A DNA stretch of 64,000 bases from Leptodontidium sp. MPI-SDFR-AT-0119 (GCA_020726505.1 JAHLEZ010000014.1:2232001-2296000), one strand, 5' to 3'. Shown: positions 36,317 through 48,116, counted from the stretch's first letter. The notes: generated by a model not told the origin, from the letters alone. Made by a program: numbers and translations.

Positions 36317-37319
36317 TCATGCATCAATTATTGTCTGGCCAGTCGCCAAGATATACTCTGGACAATACTCATCCAAATGCTTTTTTTGCTGTGGCACAGT
36401 ATCGCTTGGTTTGTGGTACTACAATTATCAGCTAGTATCCTTCCTACTCATCAATTTGAAAAGAAACTTACACCAAAGGGGGTGTCATACGGTATCGACT
36501 CCACAGAAAATGTCGCGGATACATTCAGGGGCGGCAGAATCGCACCTGGAAGCTCCATAAACTTCTTGAAGAACCATTGGTCCTCATATTGTATTCTTGG
36601 TGAGTTGCCGTGGCCGGGAAGTATCGCGTTGATATCATTAGTTCCTGTTGAGAGCATGGGCACGCCGTCCAACCCTTTCTCTTTGGATACTTTTACTTCA
36701 GCCGTCCAGTTGTTGTTGCGCACGATTTGCAATGTCTTGTCTAGATTTCGAAGTGATAACCCCCCGTTGAACCCAATCCCCAGCCTGGTGAGTTTTGTAT
36801 GGGCGCGCCGATGAAGTCGTACTGCAAGTAGTCGTTTATTTCGAAAGGGGAATTTGAGCAGATGATACTATCCAGCTGGAAGAGCAAAACATGCTTTGCT
36901 GGCGCAAGCTGTTCCCATAACCAAGGCGTTGTCATAAAGCCCGAGACGTCCGTGTGTTTCTCGAAGCTGAGGGCGCTAGGTAGGTTGCGAAGTTGGATAG
37001 ATCCATCTTTGATCTTCCGCTGGAATGTCTTCGATCCGGTCCCAAAGGTTGAGGTGGTGAAGAGGAGGATAGGCCAGTCAAGCCCAAGGATGGAGGAGAA
37101 GTGGAGGATGACGGGAACAAGTCTTGGATCCGCTCGATTGTCGAATATCACGGCGACTTTTTTCGATTCGATGGATGGCTTGCGGAAAGAGGGAAGAATG
37201 TTGTAAGAATTCCTATTCGGGATGAGGACAATGGATGCTATCGCTATGAACAGCAGAGTTGCAAAGAGCACTCTATATAGCGCCCTCGAGGGCATCCCAT
37301 GTTGTTTGGTAGAGTTCAT
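36317..37319 (-). CDS. DUF5672 membrane-anchored glycosyltransferase-like protein with an apparent frameshift
   Basis: The product has an N-terminal signal anchor (RVLFATLLFIAIASIVLI) and a Golgi-type luminal domain. Conserved blocks are KKVAVIFDNRADPRLVPVI, LLFQLDSIICSNSP, YDFIGAPI, then in a shifted frame FNGGLSLRN, YEDQWFFKKFMELPGA and FSVESIPYDTPFG. These match the fungal DUF5672 family, thought to be glycosyltransferase-like; its reaction is unknown. The frame changes between APIQNSPG and GFNGG. The simplest cause is one missing base in the C run 36778-36781 (G run on the coding strand). It could be a real mutation or a sequencing error. Near the 3' end a GTAAGT intron joins PFG to YHKPSD, and the stop is at 36317. 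Except for the single shift the gene looks complete. Confidence 0.65.
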
Positions 37320-39156
37320 GATATTCGCAAAGGAGTCCTCTCGGGTTTTGCAGTTGTTACACTGTCATCAATGGCCCTTTAACCAAAATCATGTTGATCA
37401 GGATCGGGCTTTCGGGGGTCTTTGCTCACAGTTGGCCAAAGGCGAACTTACGGAGGTACAGCGGTTATCTTTTGTCCCTGTCGGTACAGGGGGGGATTAA
37501 CTCTTAACTTAAAAGGGTAACATGCCTCATACGCACTAACTCTCTTATAACTGTTTACACCCTGCTTACAAACTTGTTTACTACCTTTTACAGTAAAGTC
37601 ACTAGACCCCTGTATCGACAGGGACAAAAGATAACCGCTGTACGAAAGTACGGAAGGGGGTTCCAAGTAGGTCTCGTCCACCGTAGTCAGTAGCAAGGTA
37701 CTGTTAACCATACTGTACAATACCGTCGAATACTCTAATTCTCCCCACAAATTTCTACAAGTAGCGAAAGAAAATACCAGGCTGGACAAGACCCACTTGA
37801 AACCCCCTTTCGTACCATCGTTAGCGCTTGGTGCTGACGGCTCGCGCCTCTGTCTGGCCACTAGACCGGCACTAGTATGCGTACTGTACAGAGTCAACAG
37901 GGGGCGAGACAGGCAACCCATCCCAAGTCGTCCCAAGCGCCCAAGCGTTGTCCTCTTGGGGCGGCTGGTGGGGGAGGTGGGGACTCGGGAGGCGATAACT
38001 CAAACTTCCACAATTAAGCGCCGGATCACCTGGACCTTCACATGAAGTTCACGTTTATTCTCCCGCACATGGATCTGAGGATTGGCTGTTACGAAGTAAA
38101 AGTTCTACTTATTGCCCTTGTGAGCTGTTTTGCAAGGCATAAATTTGAACCGCAAAGGATTTCCAGTACTATCGTTGAGCATCATAAGGCTAGTGCCTCC
38201 AAGTCCTTATGGGAGGATTGTTTACTTCTAGGGGAATAGTTTGACATACCTCCGTACTACTTCGAAGTATGGAATTAAGTCTTGGCAGTGTTGGTGTTTC
38301 AAATGCTACCTAGAGCTAGGCACCTATTTAAAGGTAGTACTGTACTCGAGGACAGTGCCAGCCAAGACGAGCCAAAGAAATGAGAATAGACCACTCTTAA
38401 TTTACTCGGGAAGCCAGAAACGGCCCTTTGTTTTCTGCTCCCTTCCCCAAAGACTTATTAGAGGGTGAGTGTGGGAGGTAACAATCGGTTTGTAAGTGTA
38501 ACGATCCGCTCGTCCTTTTTCAAGGTAATACGGCGTTTTTAGGGGCAGGAATCCTGCCGTAATAGCCCTGCGCTATACAAGGCGTGAGCTTTTCTAGAAG
38601 CTCTTTGACCTTTTGAACATCTCCCATCGAAGCAGCTCTTGCGAAAACCCGCGCCTTATCTAGCGAGGCAAGCCAGATTCTACAAGTTGGACAACGACCG
38701 TCGAGAACGGACCTGAAGAGAAGTTAATTTCAGGACCCTAGGTTTCTTTTTTTATTATCCACTCTCTAACTTAGATTTTAGACAATATATCACTTTAGCC
38801 CGGCCTGAATTTCTCGTTTTTACTAGAAGTGTTGGTGTGGTGCACTGAAGTGCGGGGTATTGGCGGGGTTCAGCCACAAGTGATTAACTTCGTAATATCT
38901 GACCAAAGCACCACCAAGCACTTGCCCGTCACCAAGGTGGGGTAGGAGTAAGACAAGTTCTCCTCTATCCAACATATCACTGTGATGAACTCCTTCTGTC
39001 CGACTAAGCCATTTAAAAGCACTGACCCCCCATGTTTTCATCTTGAGATTCGACTCAGGTAGGGTGTTCCGAGGACGTTCTTCTCGTACTCTTATCCTTC
39101 CAAGGCCTTGCAGAATATAGTCCACATATCTCGAATTCGCTTTCCAGTTCGCACCT
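37320..39156. other. Accessory-type spacer with a MITE
   Basis: This lies between the divergent DUF5672 gene and the alpha/beta hydrolase. It contains the MITE at 37459-37640, a short palindrome (GGCAGGAATCCTGCC, near 38540-38556) and AT-rich parts near 38750-38800. No other coding segment is recognisable. Confidence 0.45.
37459..37640. mobile_element. Tc1/mariner-type MITE with 35-base terminal inverted repeats
   Basis: The left end reads CAGCGGTTATCTTTTGTCCC followed by TGTCGgTACAGGGG. The right end (37606-37640) is its reverse complement, with a single interior mismatch (CGGTAC against CGATAC). Both outer ends are bordered by TA (37457-37458 and 37641-37642), the target duplication typical of Tc1/mariner transposons. 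The unit is about 182 bases long and has no coding capacity, so it needs a transposase supplied in trans. The inner sequence is AT-richer than the repeats. The family cannot be named without comparison to full elements. Confidence 0.8.
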
Positions 39157-40189
39157 ATGCCTCGCTCGGACGTTGAGTTCAAGACTTCCGACGGAGTCAT
39201 TCTCCGCGGCTGGCTATACACACCAGCAGCTAAAGTCGAGAATCCTCTTCCATGTCTGGTACTGTCACACGGCTTCTCAGCACTCAAAGAAATGGATCTC
39301 GATACATTTGCAGAACGATTCACTTCTCAGCTTCAATTGACCTGTCTTGTATATGACAATCGGGGGTTTGGAGATAGTGACCACAAACCTGGCAGCCCAC
39401 GCCATGAAATCATTCCCGCAATCCAGACAAGCGATATCTCGGATGCAATCACTTACGCTCAGTCACGAGATGAAGTCAATCCCGACAAAATTGGAATTTG
39501 GGGTAGCTCTTACAGTGGTGGTCATGTCCTCTGGGTTGGAGCTGTTGACAGGCGTGTGAAAGCTGTCTTGTGTCAAGTGCCTTGCGTAGACGGATGGGCG
39601 AATTTTCATCGCTTAATTCGACCAGACTTCGTTCCGGGACTGAATGAGATGTTCCAAGCTGGTTCGTAGAATATGATCCTTCAACTGACAAGTTCACTGA
39701 TGAGTACATGTTAGATCGGCAGGCCCGAGCTGCTGGGAAAGATGCTGGGGTGATTCCAGTTGTCGATGCTGACCCCTCGAAGCCATCGGCTTTGCCTACA
39801 CCAGATAGTCATATTTTCTTCACTGCTTGGGAGAAGAAGAGTAACTGGAAGAACGAGTGTACCGTTAAGACGTAAGCCATTGGTACTATTTTCTCTATTT
39901 TGATCAAAGTGCCTAAACATCTCTGGGATTAAATAGAATCGAGGCTTTCCGCGAGTACAACCCTTCTGCACATATTCACCACATCAGCCCCACACCTCTA
40001 CTTATGACAGTTGCGGAAAACGATGTACTTACGCCAACTGACCTCGCACTTGAGGCTTACTCGAGAGCTCTGGAGCCGAAGGAATTGCACATCTTGCCCG
40101 GTGGGCATTTTGATGGATATTCGGGTCCAAATTTCGAGAGAAATGCTGGAAGGCAGATTGAGTTCCTGAAGAAGACTTTGTGTAGATGA
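39157..40189 (+). CDS. Alpha/beta hydrolase, dienelactone-hydrolase or peptidase-S15-like (304 residues)
   Basis: This is a cytosolic serine hydrolase. Exons 39157-39661, 39715-39871 and 39937-40189 join in frame. It opens with VEFKTSDGVILRGWLYTP and LSHGFSALKEMD (oxyanion region). YDNRGFGDSD follows, then the nucleophile elbow GIWGSSYSGGH (Ser between GSSYSG), the acid in AENDVLTP and the catalytic His in PGGHFDGY. The triad is complete. There is no signal peptide. Relatives act on small esters or lactones or polyketide intermediates, and several fungal homologues are called polyketide transferase-like. No synthase gene is nearby, so the substrate is open. The length is normal. Confidence 0.9.
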
Positions 40190-41622
40190 TGAACGCATCT
40201 GTTGTTTTGGCTACAAGCGATTTGTGACAGCGGGGCGATATCAACCTTGCAATAGTTATTTCATGCTAAGTTGTTAGTCTAAAGTCGAACTCTTTGGAAA
40301 GAACTAAAAAAATGTTTTCTCTCTGCCTCGTAGAACGATGCGATTCTGTGCATAACCTAGAGACGGACTCCAGAGGTGAAAATGTACTTAGTCAAAACGC
40401 ACTCGCCTAGAAGAGCATTCTGGGGCAGACCCAACTCCTTCAGCTGCTTTATGTCGGAAATCTGACGAAGCGAACTTATTCCACGATTTTTAAAGGGGTG
40501 AGCCACTAATTGCCATTCGCTCTTCGGACAGTCACGAACAAGACTTTCCTCAGAAACATCCAATGAATCTTCCTTGAAGTCGTTATGCAATTCTCTGCAA
40601 GAAACTCCGGAAAGTGAAATTCAATGCGAATAGGAACGGGAGTTCCAACAAGTTGGTTATGATAAACGCACCGGTTGCCACACTAGCGCGAATCGGCCTG
40701 CATAATCCCTTCGATAATCATTAGTCACAACAGTTAATTAATTGTGGCTGACTCAAATATCATTAAAATATTGACACAGTGAAATGCTAAGAGTCCAAGT
40801 AAAATACAAAGGTATGACTAGAGAAATAATGAAGCTACCCCTGTGTCCGCGAAACAATCGCTAAGCAAACATCCTGATGTCAAGCATCGTTGGCACCTAT
40901 TGGTAGGTATGATCCAAATCCAGAACAAGATCCGCGAGAGTCAATTTTTCAAATATTTTCATTCTCAAATGAGTCTTCAGGCAAAGCTTGGGTTTCACAT
41001 ACACCACTTCCCGCCTCGGCAAATTACTCGTGAGAATTGATTCAAGCGACCGAGTTTACGGGAGTCACTTCAAACACCTCCATTCCCATTGGCTGTGCCA
41101 AGCAAGCGGTAGTTGAAAGCTTGATATTTCTATACAAGGCGTCTGAATATAGGCTGGAAGCTGGTTGGCTTCGCACCTCGGGAGAAGGACTTTGGGGCTG
41201 GTTTACTATATTTCCTCATGCTGATGACTAGTGAGGTGACACGGGATGGTATTCTGCCATCGGTATTGAACGGTAGGTAATCGCGCCAGTCTATAAGCTT
41301 CGGAGTCCGTACGGTGATTTCCAGCGAAGTAATGAAGAAGTTCCATAGTATATTTTGACCCCGCATCATCTTGACTGGCGGCCTTGGACGAGGCTAAGAT
41401 CCAAAAATAGGCAATACTCTCGAGAAGCAATCATGATCGACCTTTCGGAGACCGGTGAAGGTGTATAAATGAGCTGAGAGAACTCTTAGAGAGGAGAATT
41501 GTTACCCTCTTCCTATCCGACTTGCAATTGTACAGCCGACAATTGGGCATAAGTAGTTGGAACTTCAAAATATCAGAACTTCACCAGCAAATTCTAATTA
41601 TTTTACTCATTGCAAATTCAAA
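40190..41622. other. Spacer of about 1.4 kb, no supported gene
   Basis: A 77-codon minus-strand frame (40590-40357; SEWQLVAHPFKN, LKELGLPQNALL) looks protein-like, but has no family, promoter or splice support. The 150 bases before 41623 should be the promoter of the secreted cytochrome-domain gene. Confidence 0.35.
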
Positions 41623-42251
41623 ATGATGCGCTTTCTAGTCAGTTCGCTGGCTCTTCTCGCGACAGTGGTTCATGGCCAAAAGACAGTTGCATGGACCGAA
41701 GCGACCAGTGGTGTGGTCTACAGTCTCGCTATTCCCGCCGTGGACGCAGCACCTTTCGAAGTTTACCTGTCCATTGTTGCGCCTGCCAACATTACATGGG
41801 CTGCAGTCGCCTTCGGCGGATGCATGCTCAGGAGTCCACTTGTTGTGGCATGGAAGAACAGTACCAATGTCGTGGCGGCACCTCGGTGGGCGACGTGAGT
41901 GTTTTCGTGCTTCCCCAGAACCGGAGCTGACCAGTGTTTCTCAGTGAATACCACCCTCCAGGATTGTACAACGGGACCTCAGTCGTTGTGTCTAAGAGCT
42001 CTTCCGTCAATGCAACGCACTGGACTGCCAATCTCCTCGTTAATGGAGGCAGTTCGTGGTATGGGGGAAGTGTCAAGTCATCTGGCAGTGCTACGTTCGG
42101 CTGGGGATTGAGCAGTCGCCCACTTGCAAATCCTGCGAGTGTCGATAGCAGCATCGGATTTCACAATGTTGGCAAGGGCCATTTCGAAATCGACATCACG
42201 ACTGCCAGGAACTCTCCAAGGGACTTCGAATCTATCAAATCGAAGTGGTGA
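41623..42251 (+). CDS. Secreted CDH-type cytochrome (DOMON-like) domain protein (192 residues)
   Basis: Exons 41623-41894 and 41945-42251 join in phase 2. The product starts with a signal peptide (MMRFLVSSLALLATVVHG). The mature chain reads as a single beta-sandwich domain of the kind found as the heme-binding part of cellobiose dehydrogenases and iron reductases: VYSLAIPAVDAAPFEVYLS, ITWAAVAFGGCM, SPLVVAWKN, then GSATFGWGLSSRP and IGFHNVGKGHFEID. NxS/T sites are frequent. No flavin or membrane domain follows, so it is a stand-alone secreted domain. Such proteins may pass electrons to lytic polysaccharide monooxygenases. Possible axial Met and His ligands are present in the conserved areas, but I cannot confirm the pair. 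A G-rich tract lies just past the stop. Confidence 0.75.
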
Positions 42252-42268
42252 GGGGCTAGTGAGGCGGA

Positions 42269-42293
42269 GGGGGGGGGGTGGGGGGTGGGGGGG
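42269..42293. repeat. G-rich tract, possible G-quadruplex
   Basis: Three long G runs separated by single T residues (about G10-T-G6-T-G7) lie 20 bases after the stop of the secreted cytochrome-domain gene, on its coding strand. The pattern could fold as a quadruplex in the transcript. Confidence 0.8.
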
Positions 42294-42498
42294 TGTGAAT
42301 TTGGTGATAAAGGTGACACCGATAATAGTTACAGGCCTTGGTAATTGCTGAATGTAAATAACAACAAAAAAGCAAGATTTTGACTAATCATTCGATTTAA
42401 TATATCCTTGAGAGTATCAATATCCTGGCTACCTACTCGAGATTATATTGCCAATTCCCCTTTCCTACATTCAATTCCGCACAATGTGCGATCCCTGC

Positions 42499-44358
42499 TT
42501 ACTTCTTCCATCCCTGACTGGCGGTATCGTGAAGTTCCTTCACAAGACTAGCATCAATGAATCTTTTCTCCACGCTCATCCCTTCTGGGAAGTTTCCAAT
42601 CTCGAACTCCCACATCTCATTCAACCTCTCTCGCTTGTCGTTGAACTTGACCCACTTCCACCCTTTCCTGGCACCATCTCTACCCGCTCCATGAAGCTCC
42701 TCTATTCTCTCCCACCCTTGAAGTGCAGCTGGGACATATGGCTCAAGACCATGACTCAATTGAGCCTGCTGGCGATAATGTACACTAGGATGAATCCGCT
42801 CAACCGTATACCACTGCTCTTCAACTGGGATCTCTTTCCCTGCCTTATTGTAGAAGTTCGGCTCACGCTCCTTTGGGAAGGCCATCAGCCAATACAACGG
42901 CGTGTGGCTATCATCAATCTCACCAAGGCCATATCCAGTTGGCAAAACCTTGTTTGTTGTATCCGAGATGATGTTTTTGAGGAATCTTGGAGCGTTCCAG
43001 ATAGACCAGCCTCCCTCGGCTGGTGATTCTGCTTCTGCCATTTTTTTGAACTCCGCAATCTGAAACGAGAGGGCGGATTCAGAGAGGGCGAGATGGGGAC
43101 GAATTCTATCAAGCATCCAGGCATAGCTAACCGAAGCAAGTTGCTCTCTGTCTCCCTTCGGGTTCTTACCAGCATTGGCAGAACTGCCTCCGCCGATATT
43201 GATGTGGGCCCCAGGAAACCAGCATTGGCAGAGAGCAGTTTTGGGCTTCTGTCGAGGTCCGTGTGGGTCGCCCTTCGGATCGATGAGTGGTGGTGGTCTG
43301 AGTTTCCAGATTGCAGGAGAAAATGATTCGCGACGCTCGTCCAGCGCAAGGGCTTGGTAAGCGTGAAGGATTTCTAGCTAAGGTCAGAAGACTAGATCAA
43401 GGTAACCCCCACCCCCCTTCTCAAAGACGGAAGGTTTTGATGTTGTGGAATCGGAACTGTTCAAGCTACTGCAGTGACAGTGCCACTTCAAACAGGACCC
43501 GCTGCTAGCTTGCCTAGATAAAAGTTGATAACCAATGACTACTGCTGCTGTAGCAGAAGCGGACATTGAACGAAGGAAACATGAAAGGAATAGAGAGGGA
43601 CTCACGATCATTTAGTGATGTATCGTAGAACTGGTAAGCTTTTTGATCCGCTTTATACCATTTGAACCAGTGCCCAAGATCAGGTATGCCCAGAGCTCCA
43701 ACAGTATCAAACACGCCTATCACTTGAATCTTGATATCAGCTGGAGCAGCGATGACATGCCCACCGAGATTGCTAAATGTCTTCCACGGTGGGTATTCAG
43801 TGAAGGCTTCTTCGATGCCGTCCTTTCTGTGGATGTACTCGTTGTACATTGAGATGAAAACTGGCATGGCACCAGGTTTCAATACACCGAGTTGGCAGAC
43901 AAGTCCAGCTGTGGCTCGTACGGTGTATGCACCCCTCGAGAAACCGAAGAAGAACAGTTGATCGCCTGCTCGGTAGTTGTTGGCGAGAAAATTGTAGGCT
44001 TCGAGGATGTTCTCAATCAAACCAATCCCCAATCCACCTCGAACATGAAGTCAGCATCGTTCTACTTTAGTGGTCGATATTCTATGAAATGCTTACCTTG
44101 CCTCTTCTTCTCAGTGTCCCCAATATCCCCCGTCCCGATTCCTGCGTCGTAGTAGACGACTTGTTGCCACTCTTTGCCATGACTGTCCTTTCCAGCATTT
44201 GCCAGAACTCTGCTCAAGCGTGTGACATTAGATGAACATCCCTTTGTCGGGTCCAAGGATGTTGCTGACTGCCAAGTCCCATCACAACAGATGACAAGTC
44301 TCTTGGGCTGGGCATCGACTTCTGTTGAAACGAAGGTTTTGTCGTATGTGGAGGCCAT
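42499..44358 (-). CDS. DUF2235 alpha/beta-hydrolase-like protein (522 residues)
   Basis: Exons 44358-44097, 44037-43606 and 43373-42499 join in frame; the second intron is unusually long here (232 bases). The family signature starts with RLVICCDGTWQSA and YYDAGIGTGD. The nucleophile elbow is FFFGFSRGAYTVR (Ser about residue 121), followed by VIGVFDTVGALGIP (likely acidic residue) and WFPGAHINIGGGS (likely His). The fold is shared with bacterial Tle1-type phospholipases, so a lipase or esterase activity is plausible; the fungal members are uncharacterised. There is no signal peptide. It is convergent with the secreted cytochrome-domain gene, with 247 bases between stops. The C-terminal part (ERIHPSVHYR, WEFEIGNFPEG) is typical of the fungal subgroup. 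Confidence 0.9.
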
Positions 44359-46366
44359 AACTAGACAGCCAATTAAGAATTTATCAAAGAAGATGGTTAA
44401 ATCTATCTGTCTGGGAGTGAGGGTTTATGTATTGGAACCTCGCTCGGAGAAGACCAAAGGTCATTCTCAGAAATCGGGAAACACAGCGGGGTCACTCTTC
44501 TGGTACTAAACCAAATACAGATTCATGCAGCAGCTGAAAACCCGAATGCATCTCATATGCTCTGATTCGATGAGACAAGAGGTTGCGGCCGCTCCAGCAA
44601 TTTCCGCGTCTACAATTTGACAACGACATGTTAGAGTTGACGATCTTTCCCTCGCTTCCTATCCAATTCCTAGCTGGAAAAGGAATGTGGCGTTGGAACG
44701 AAGCTGACAGTTGTAAGACATAACCAATAAAGTATGGTGACTTCTGGCACGTCCTCAATATCTCTTTTTATTTGCCGTAACGAAATCGAGTTCCGTGGGC
44801 CGTAGCTGTGATGGCTGACACGAGGATTGATCTACATGGATCACGGGAGGTGCGGCAAGACGAACACTGGTTCTCGCCAAGAACTCATCCGCATCTAAAG
44901 AATCTTGTTCGGGACGAATGAAGAGCTTACCCAAGACCCCCAAGGATCCTACATCATGAAAGTCAAATCTAAAACCCCCAACGGGAGACTTTGAAAGGAG
45001 AAGGGCATTTCCCAAATAGGTTTAGCGAAGCAAAAAACCACATCGCAGGGATGCGGAAAAGCGGAGAGGCGGCAACCCCTGTTTCTCTCGGGTGGGAAAT
45101 AAATAAACATCGTCGTAGGCTCACAGCTGCAATTATGTCATCGCGAGAGTCTTATCGACAGGTTGAGGGGGTTATGAGCCTCCTTCCTGTGTAATGACAG
45201 GCTTGTGTCACAGGTTTCCTTGGTTAGCCATCGACGTCATGTGGGGAATCTACGAGAGACGGTAAAAACGAGCATTTTGAGGTCCCGTTCCACATGGGTT
45301 TTGGACCTGAAGAAGGTACCATAAAATATTCGCTCATTGACTTATCTCAATTGATATCTATTCGTCCGCCCAGGCTCGTGTATCCCCTTCTACTTTCAGA
45401 CACAAAGCCAACAAAGCATCTAGCAGCCCGTCCCATCCGCAAAAATGTCCCCCTACCTCCACCGTTGACGGCCTCAAAAGTACCCCAAACTTTGTATACG
45501 ACTGTAACAACGGCCTTTCATCTGCCAGAACACAATGAGGACTACGACCCGAACGAGACATGTTGACTTATAAGATAGCTACGTCAATACGGTAGAGAAA
45601 GGGGGCTTGAAGGATAGATTTAACGAGGCCCCTGTTGGTTAAGCACCTCCAAAAGAAGCGAGCTATGTCGAGAAAAGAACGTTTGGAAACCTTTAGCCTT
45701 GAAGTAATGCAGATATGATTCGGATTTGAGTTGAGATTATGCATCCTCAGGGAGAAAGATGCACGAAAGATTGACGAAGGCTGACTGGACATGTAGCTAG
45801 TCATGAGAATGGCGTATTGGCTGAGTAGCCCCACTGTTCAATCAGTGGTCGAATCTTTAGTTCTCCTTACTTTCCATATTGGGTTGTATTTCCTGACTCT
45901 CACTTTTTGAATACTTCAAAGTACCAATTCAACAGCGTCTCCGGTGCCCTACAGTATCAGCACGAGTGTGCAAAAGTATCTCGTACAACGGTACAGATTT
46001 CTTCAATGGTAGGCTCGAATTCGAATATTCTGTGTATCATGATCATCAACTTCCACCTCCTACCTGGTAACTACGTGAGACTTGCCCGAGGCGTTGTCAA
46101 TTGACATCCACGTGATGCCTTCTTCCCCTCAGCGGCAACTTGCATTCGTATCGCCTCGTATCAGTGCACGAGTGATCATGATGTTTTTAGTACGTCCTCA
46201 TCTGTCGGTGAAGACGATGTAGAAGAGAGTTTTATCCACATCAGCCAGTATTAATCTAGGAGGTAGAAGTACCTAGAGTTTCTTTCTCACCCACAGACGA
46301 GTTCTGCGGCTCACCAAGGTCAACACTATCTTCTTCGTATTTTGCTAGCTTGATACTGCCTTCAAA
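44359..46366. other. Spacer of 2 kb, no supported gene
   Basis: This separates the divergent DUF2235 and hevein-repeat genes. Several open frames of 65 to 95 codons (for example 45294-45566, +) show no domain or splice logic. Both promoters should lie here. Confidence 0.4.
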
Positions 46367-47297
46367 ATGCTTTCATTGGCACTTTTCATACAACTTGCCG
46401 CGGTTTCTTTCCTCCTAACGAACCGAACATTAGCCCTCCCAGCAGATCTCGTTGAAGACACCTCTGCTGCGGTCAGCAATGGGCCTTTCCGCTCGCCTGA
46501 TGGTACTTGTGGAGGCGCGAATGCTTATACCTGTGCTGGAACCAATTTCGGGCCGTGCTGCTCATCGTATAATTTCGTATGCGTTACTCCATTCTCATTG
46601 TCAAACCCCTGTAGAGTCCATTGCCCAACGTTCATCAAGGGGATTCTCTAAAAACGTGGCTGAGGCGAATCTTCAACTTTGTTTATCATCTCATCCGAAC
46701 GCTAACGTCTAACATCAATAGTGCGGCAATTTAACTTCCCACTGTCTCCCCTCCCACGGCTGCCAGCCTCAGTTCGGGACATGCACAACCCCTTCCCCAG
46801 TCATAACACCTAGCCTCGACGGCCTTTGCGGCCACACAACAGCAACCACCTGTTCCGGCGGTCCCTGGGAAGGAGCCTGCTGTTCCAGCTACGGATTCTG
46901 CGGTTTCAATTCAACTTTCTGCCTCCTCTCCCAAGGCTGCCAGCCCGCTTTTGGATCCTGCACTCAGATCTCACCCTTCGGTGCTTGTGGCGGAACAACG
47001 AACTATGTCTGTACTGATAGTGCATTTGGACCTTGCTGTTCTGAAGCTGGCTATTGTGGCTCCACGCCTAGTTATTGTGGATTGAGATGTCAAGGCCAGG
47101 CGGGACTTTGTTTGGCTCCTAGTGCGGATGGCACTTGTGGTTGGGAGAGGGGGTATACGTGTCTTGGGAGTATATTTGGGGAGTGTTGCTCGGGTAGTGG
47201 GTGGTGTGGAAAAAGTACGGCCCATTGTAGCGTCAAGGCAGGCTGTCAAGAGGGATCACTCTCGAATCCACATTTGGGAGTTTGTAGTCTGCCATGA
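46367..47297 (+). CDS. Secreted protein with four tandem hevein-like chitin-binding modules (261 residues)
   Basis: Exons 46367-46576 and 46722-47297 join in phase 0; the 145-base intron has a GCTAAC segment before its acceptor. A signal peptide (LALFIQLAAVSFLLT) is followed by cysteine-rich repeats. Each has the CBM18 pattern of GTCGG, a Y-x-C, GPCCS or GACCS, then G-x-CG and a closing C-x(3-5)-C: modules around CSSYNF/CGNLTSHC, CCSSYGFCGFNSTFC, CCSEAGYCGSTPSYC and CCSGSGWCGKSTAHC. Hevein-like modules bind N-acetylglucosamine chains. No catalytic domain is present, so the product is a pure lectin. It could protect fungal chitin from host chitinases or mask chitin fragments, as known for some plant-pathogen effectors, but that role is inferred. 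The first module is split by the intron exactly before its central Cys. Confidence 0.88.
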
Positions 47298-48116
47298 GGA
47301 GACAGACAGGCTGGGTCTGGGGCAATGAAGAAGGACATGAGAGTGTTTTCGACCAAGTGCTCTCGGAGTTTTGATTTGAGAGGCTATGCTACAGGAACCA
47401 TGAATCATCTTTATGAAATTGAGCCGAGAATATGATCCTTGTAGTATTTTAACTCTGTCTTCTAACCGAACTACGTCTTCTAATTTCACTGTCCTAGTGC
47501 ACAATGTCTTCTGCAATGCAAGATACTGACATACACTACTTTGAGCCAGCTGCAAGCCTCTCATCAGATACCATGAAGATTAGCAACTCAGCCTTAGCAG
47601 ACACTCAAACCACTGGTTCAACTGAGAAGTCCCTGTATGTCTGGTACATCGGCATATATTGCTTAGCGATAGCGAGAGCAGTTGTTTCACGAAAACGACC
47701 CCAGTCACATTGTGGGTTGGTTTTGTTTTTCAAACACGCAAGACGGAGGGTGTCATGAAACGAAGCATAGAGCTGGGGCCCTCGAGGGACGAGGAGAGGA
47801 GAAACAAGAAACAGGGAACTTCGTAGCAGAAGAAGAGAAAGTACACTTTTGCTCTTCCAGGAAGACTAAGCCAGGACAAGAGGTAGGCGCTTACCCTGGA
47901 AGTTCTGTTTGGCCAATAGGATTCTCCCCTCTGTCGTTCTCACTCGAAAACTCCACATGCCAAAATAACAACAACACAAATACCAGGAATTCCTCATGCA
48001 TTGCAGATCGCTAGAATGGCATAGCAGAGTTTTTTTTTACCAATCCCAAACGCCGCCAGATGCTCCCGACCAGAACTCCGCCCAGATACCCCATCATATG
48101 CCACCACATCACAAGC
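47298..48116. other. Spacer between convergent genes, no supported gene
   Basis: This lies between the hevein-repeat gene and RPB11 (tail to tail). Short open frames such as 47504-47758 (+) show no motif. The stretch holds both 3' UTRs. Confidence 0.4.

Noticed and set aside
37448..37936. 162-codon minus-strand open frame
   Set aside because: It runs through the MITE and its terminal repeat and is not protein-like.
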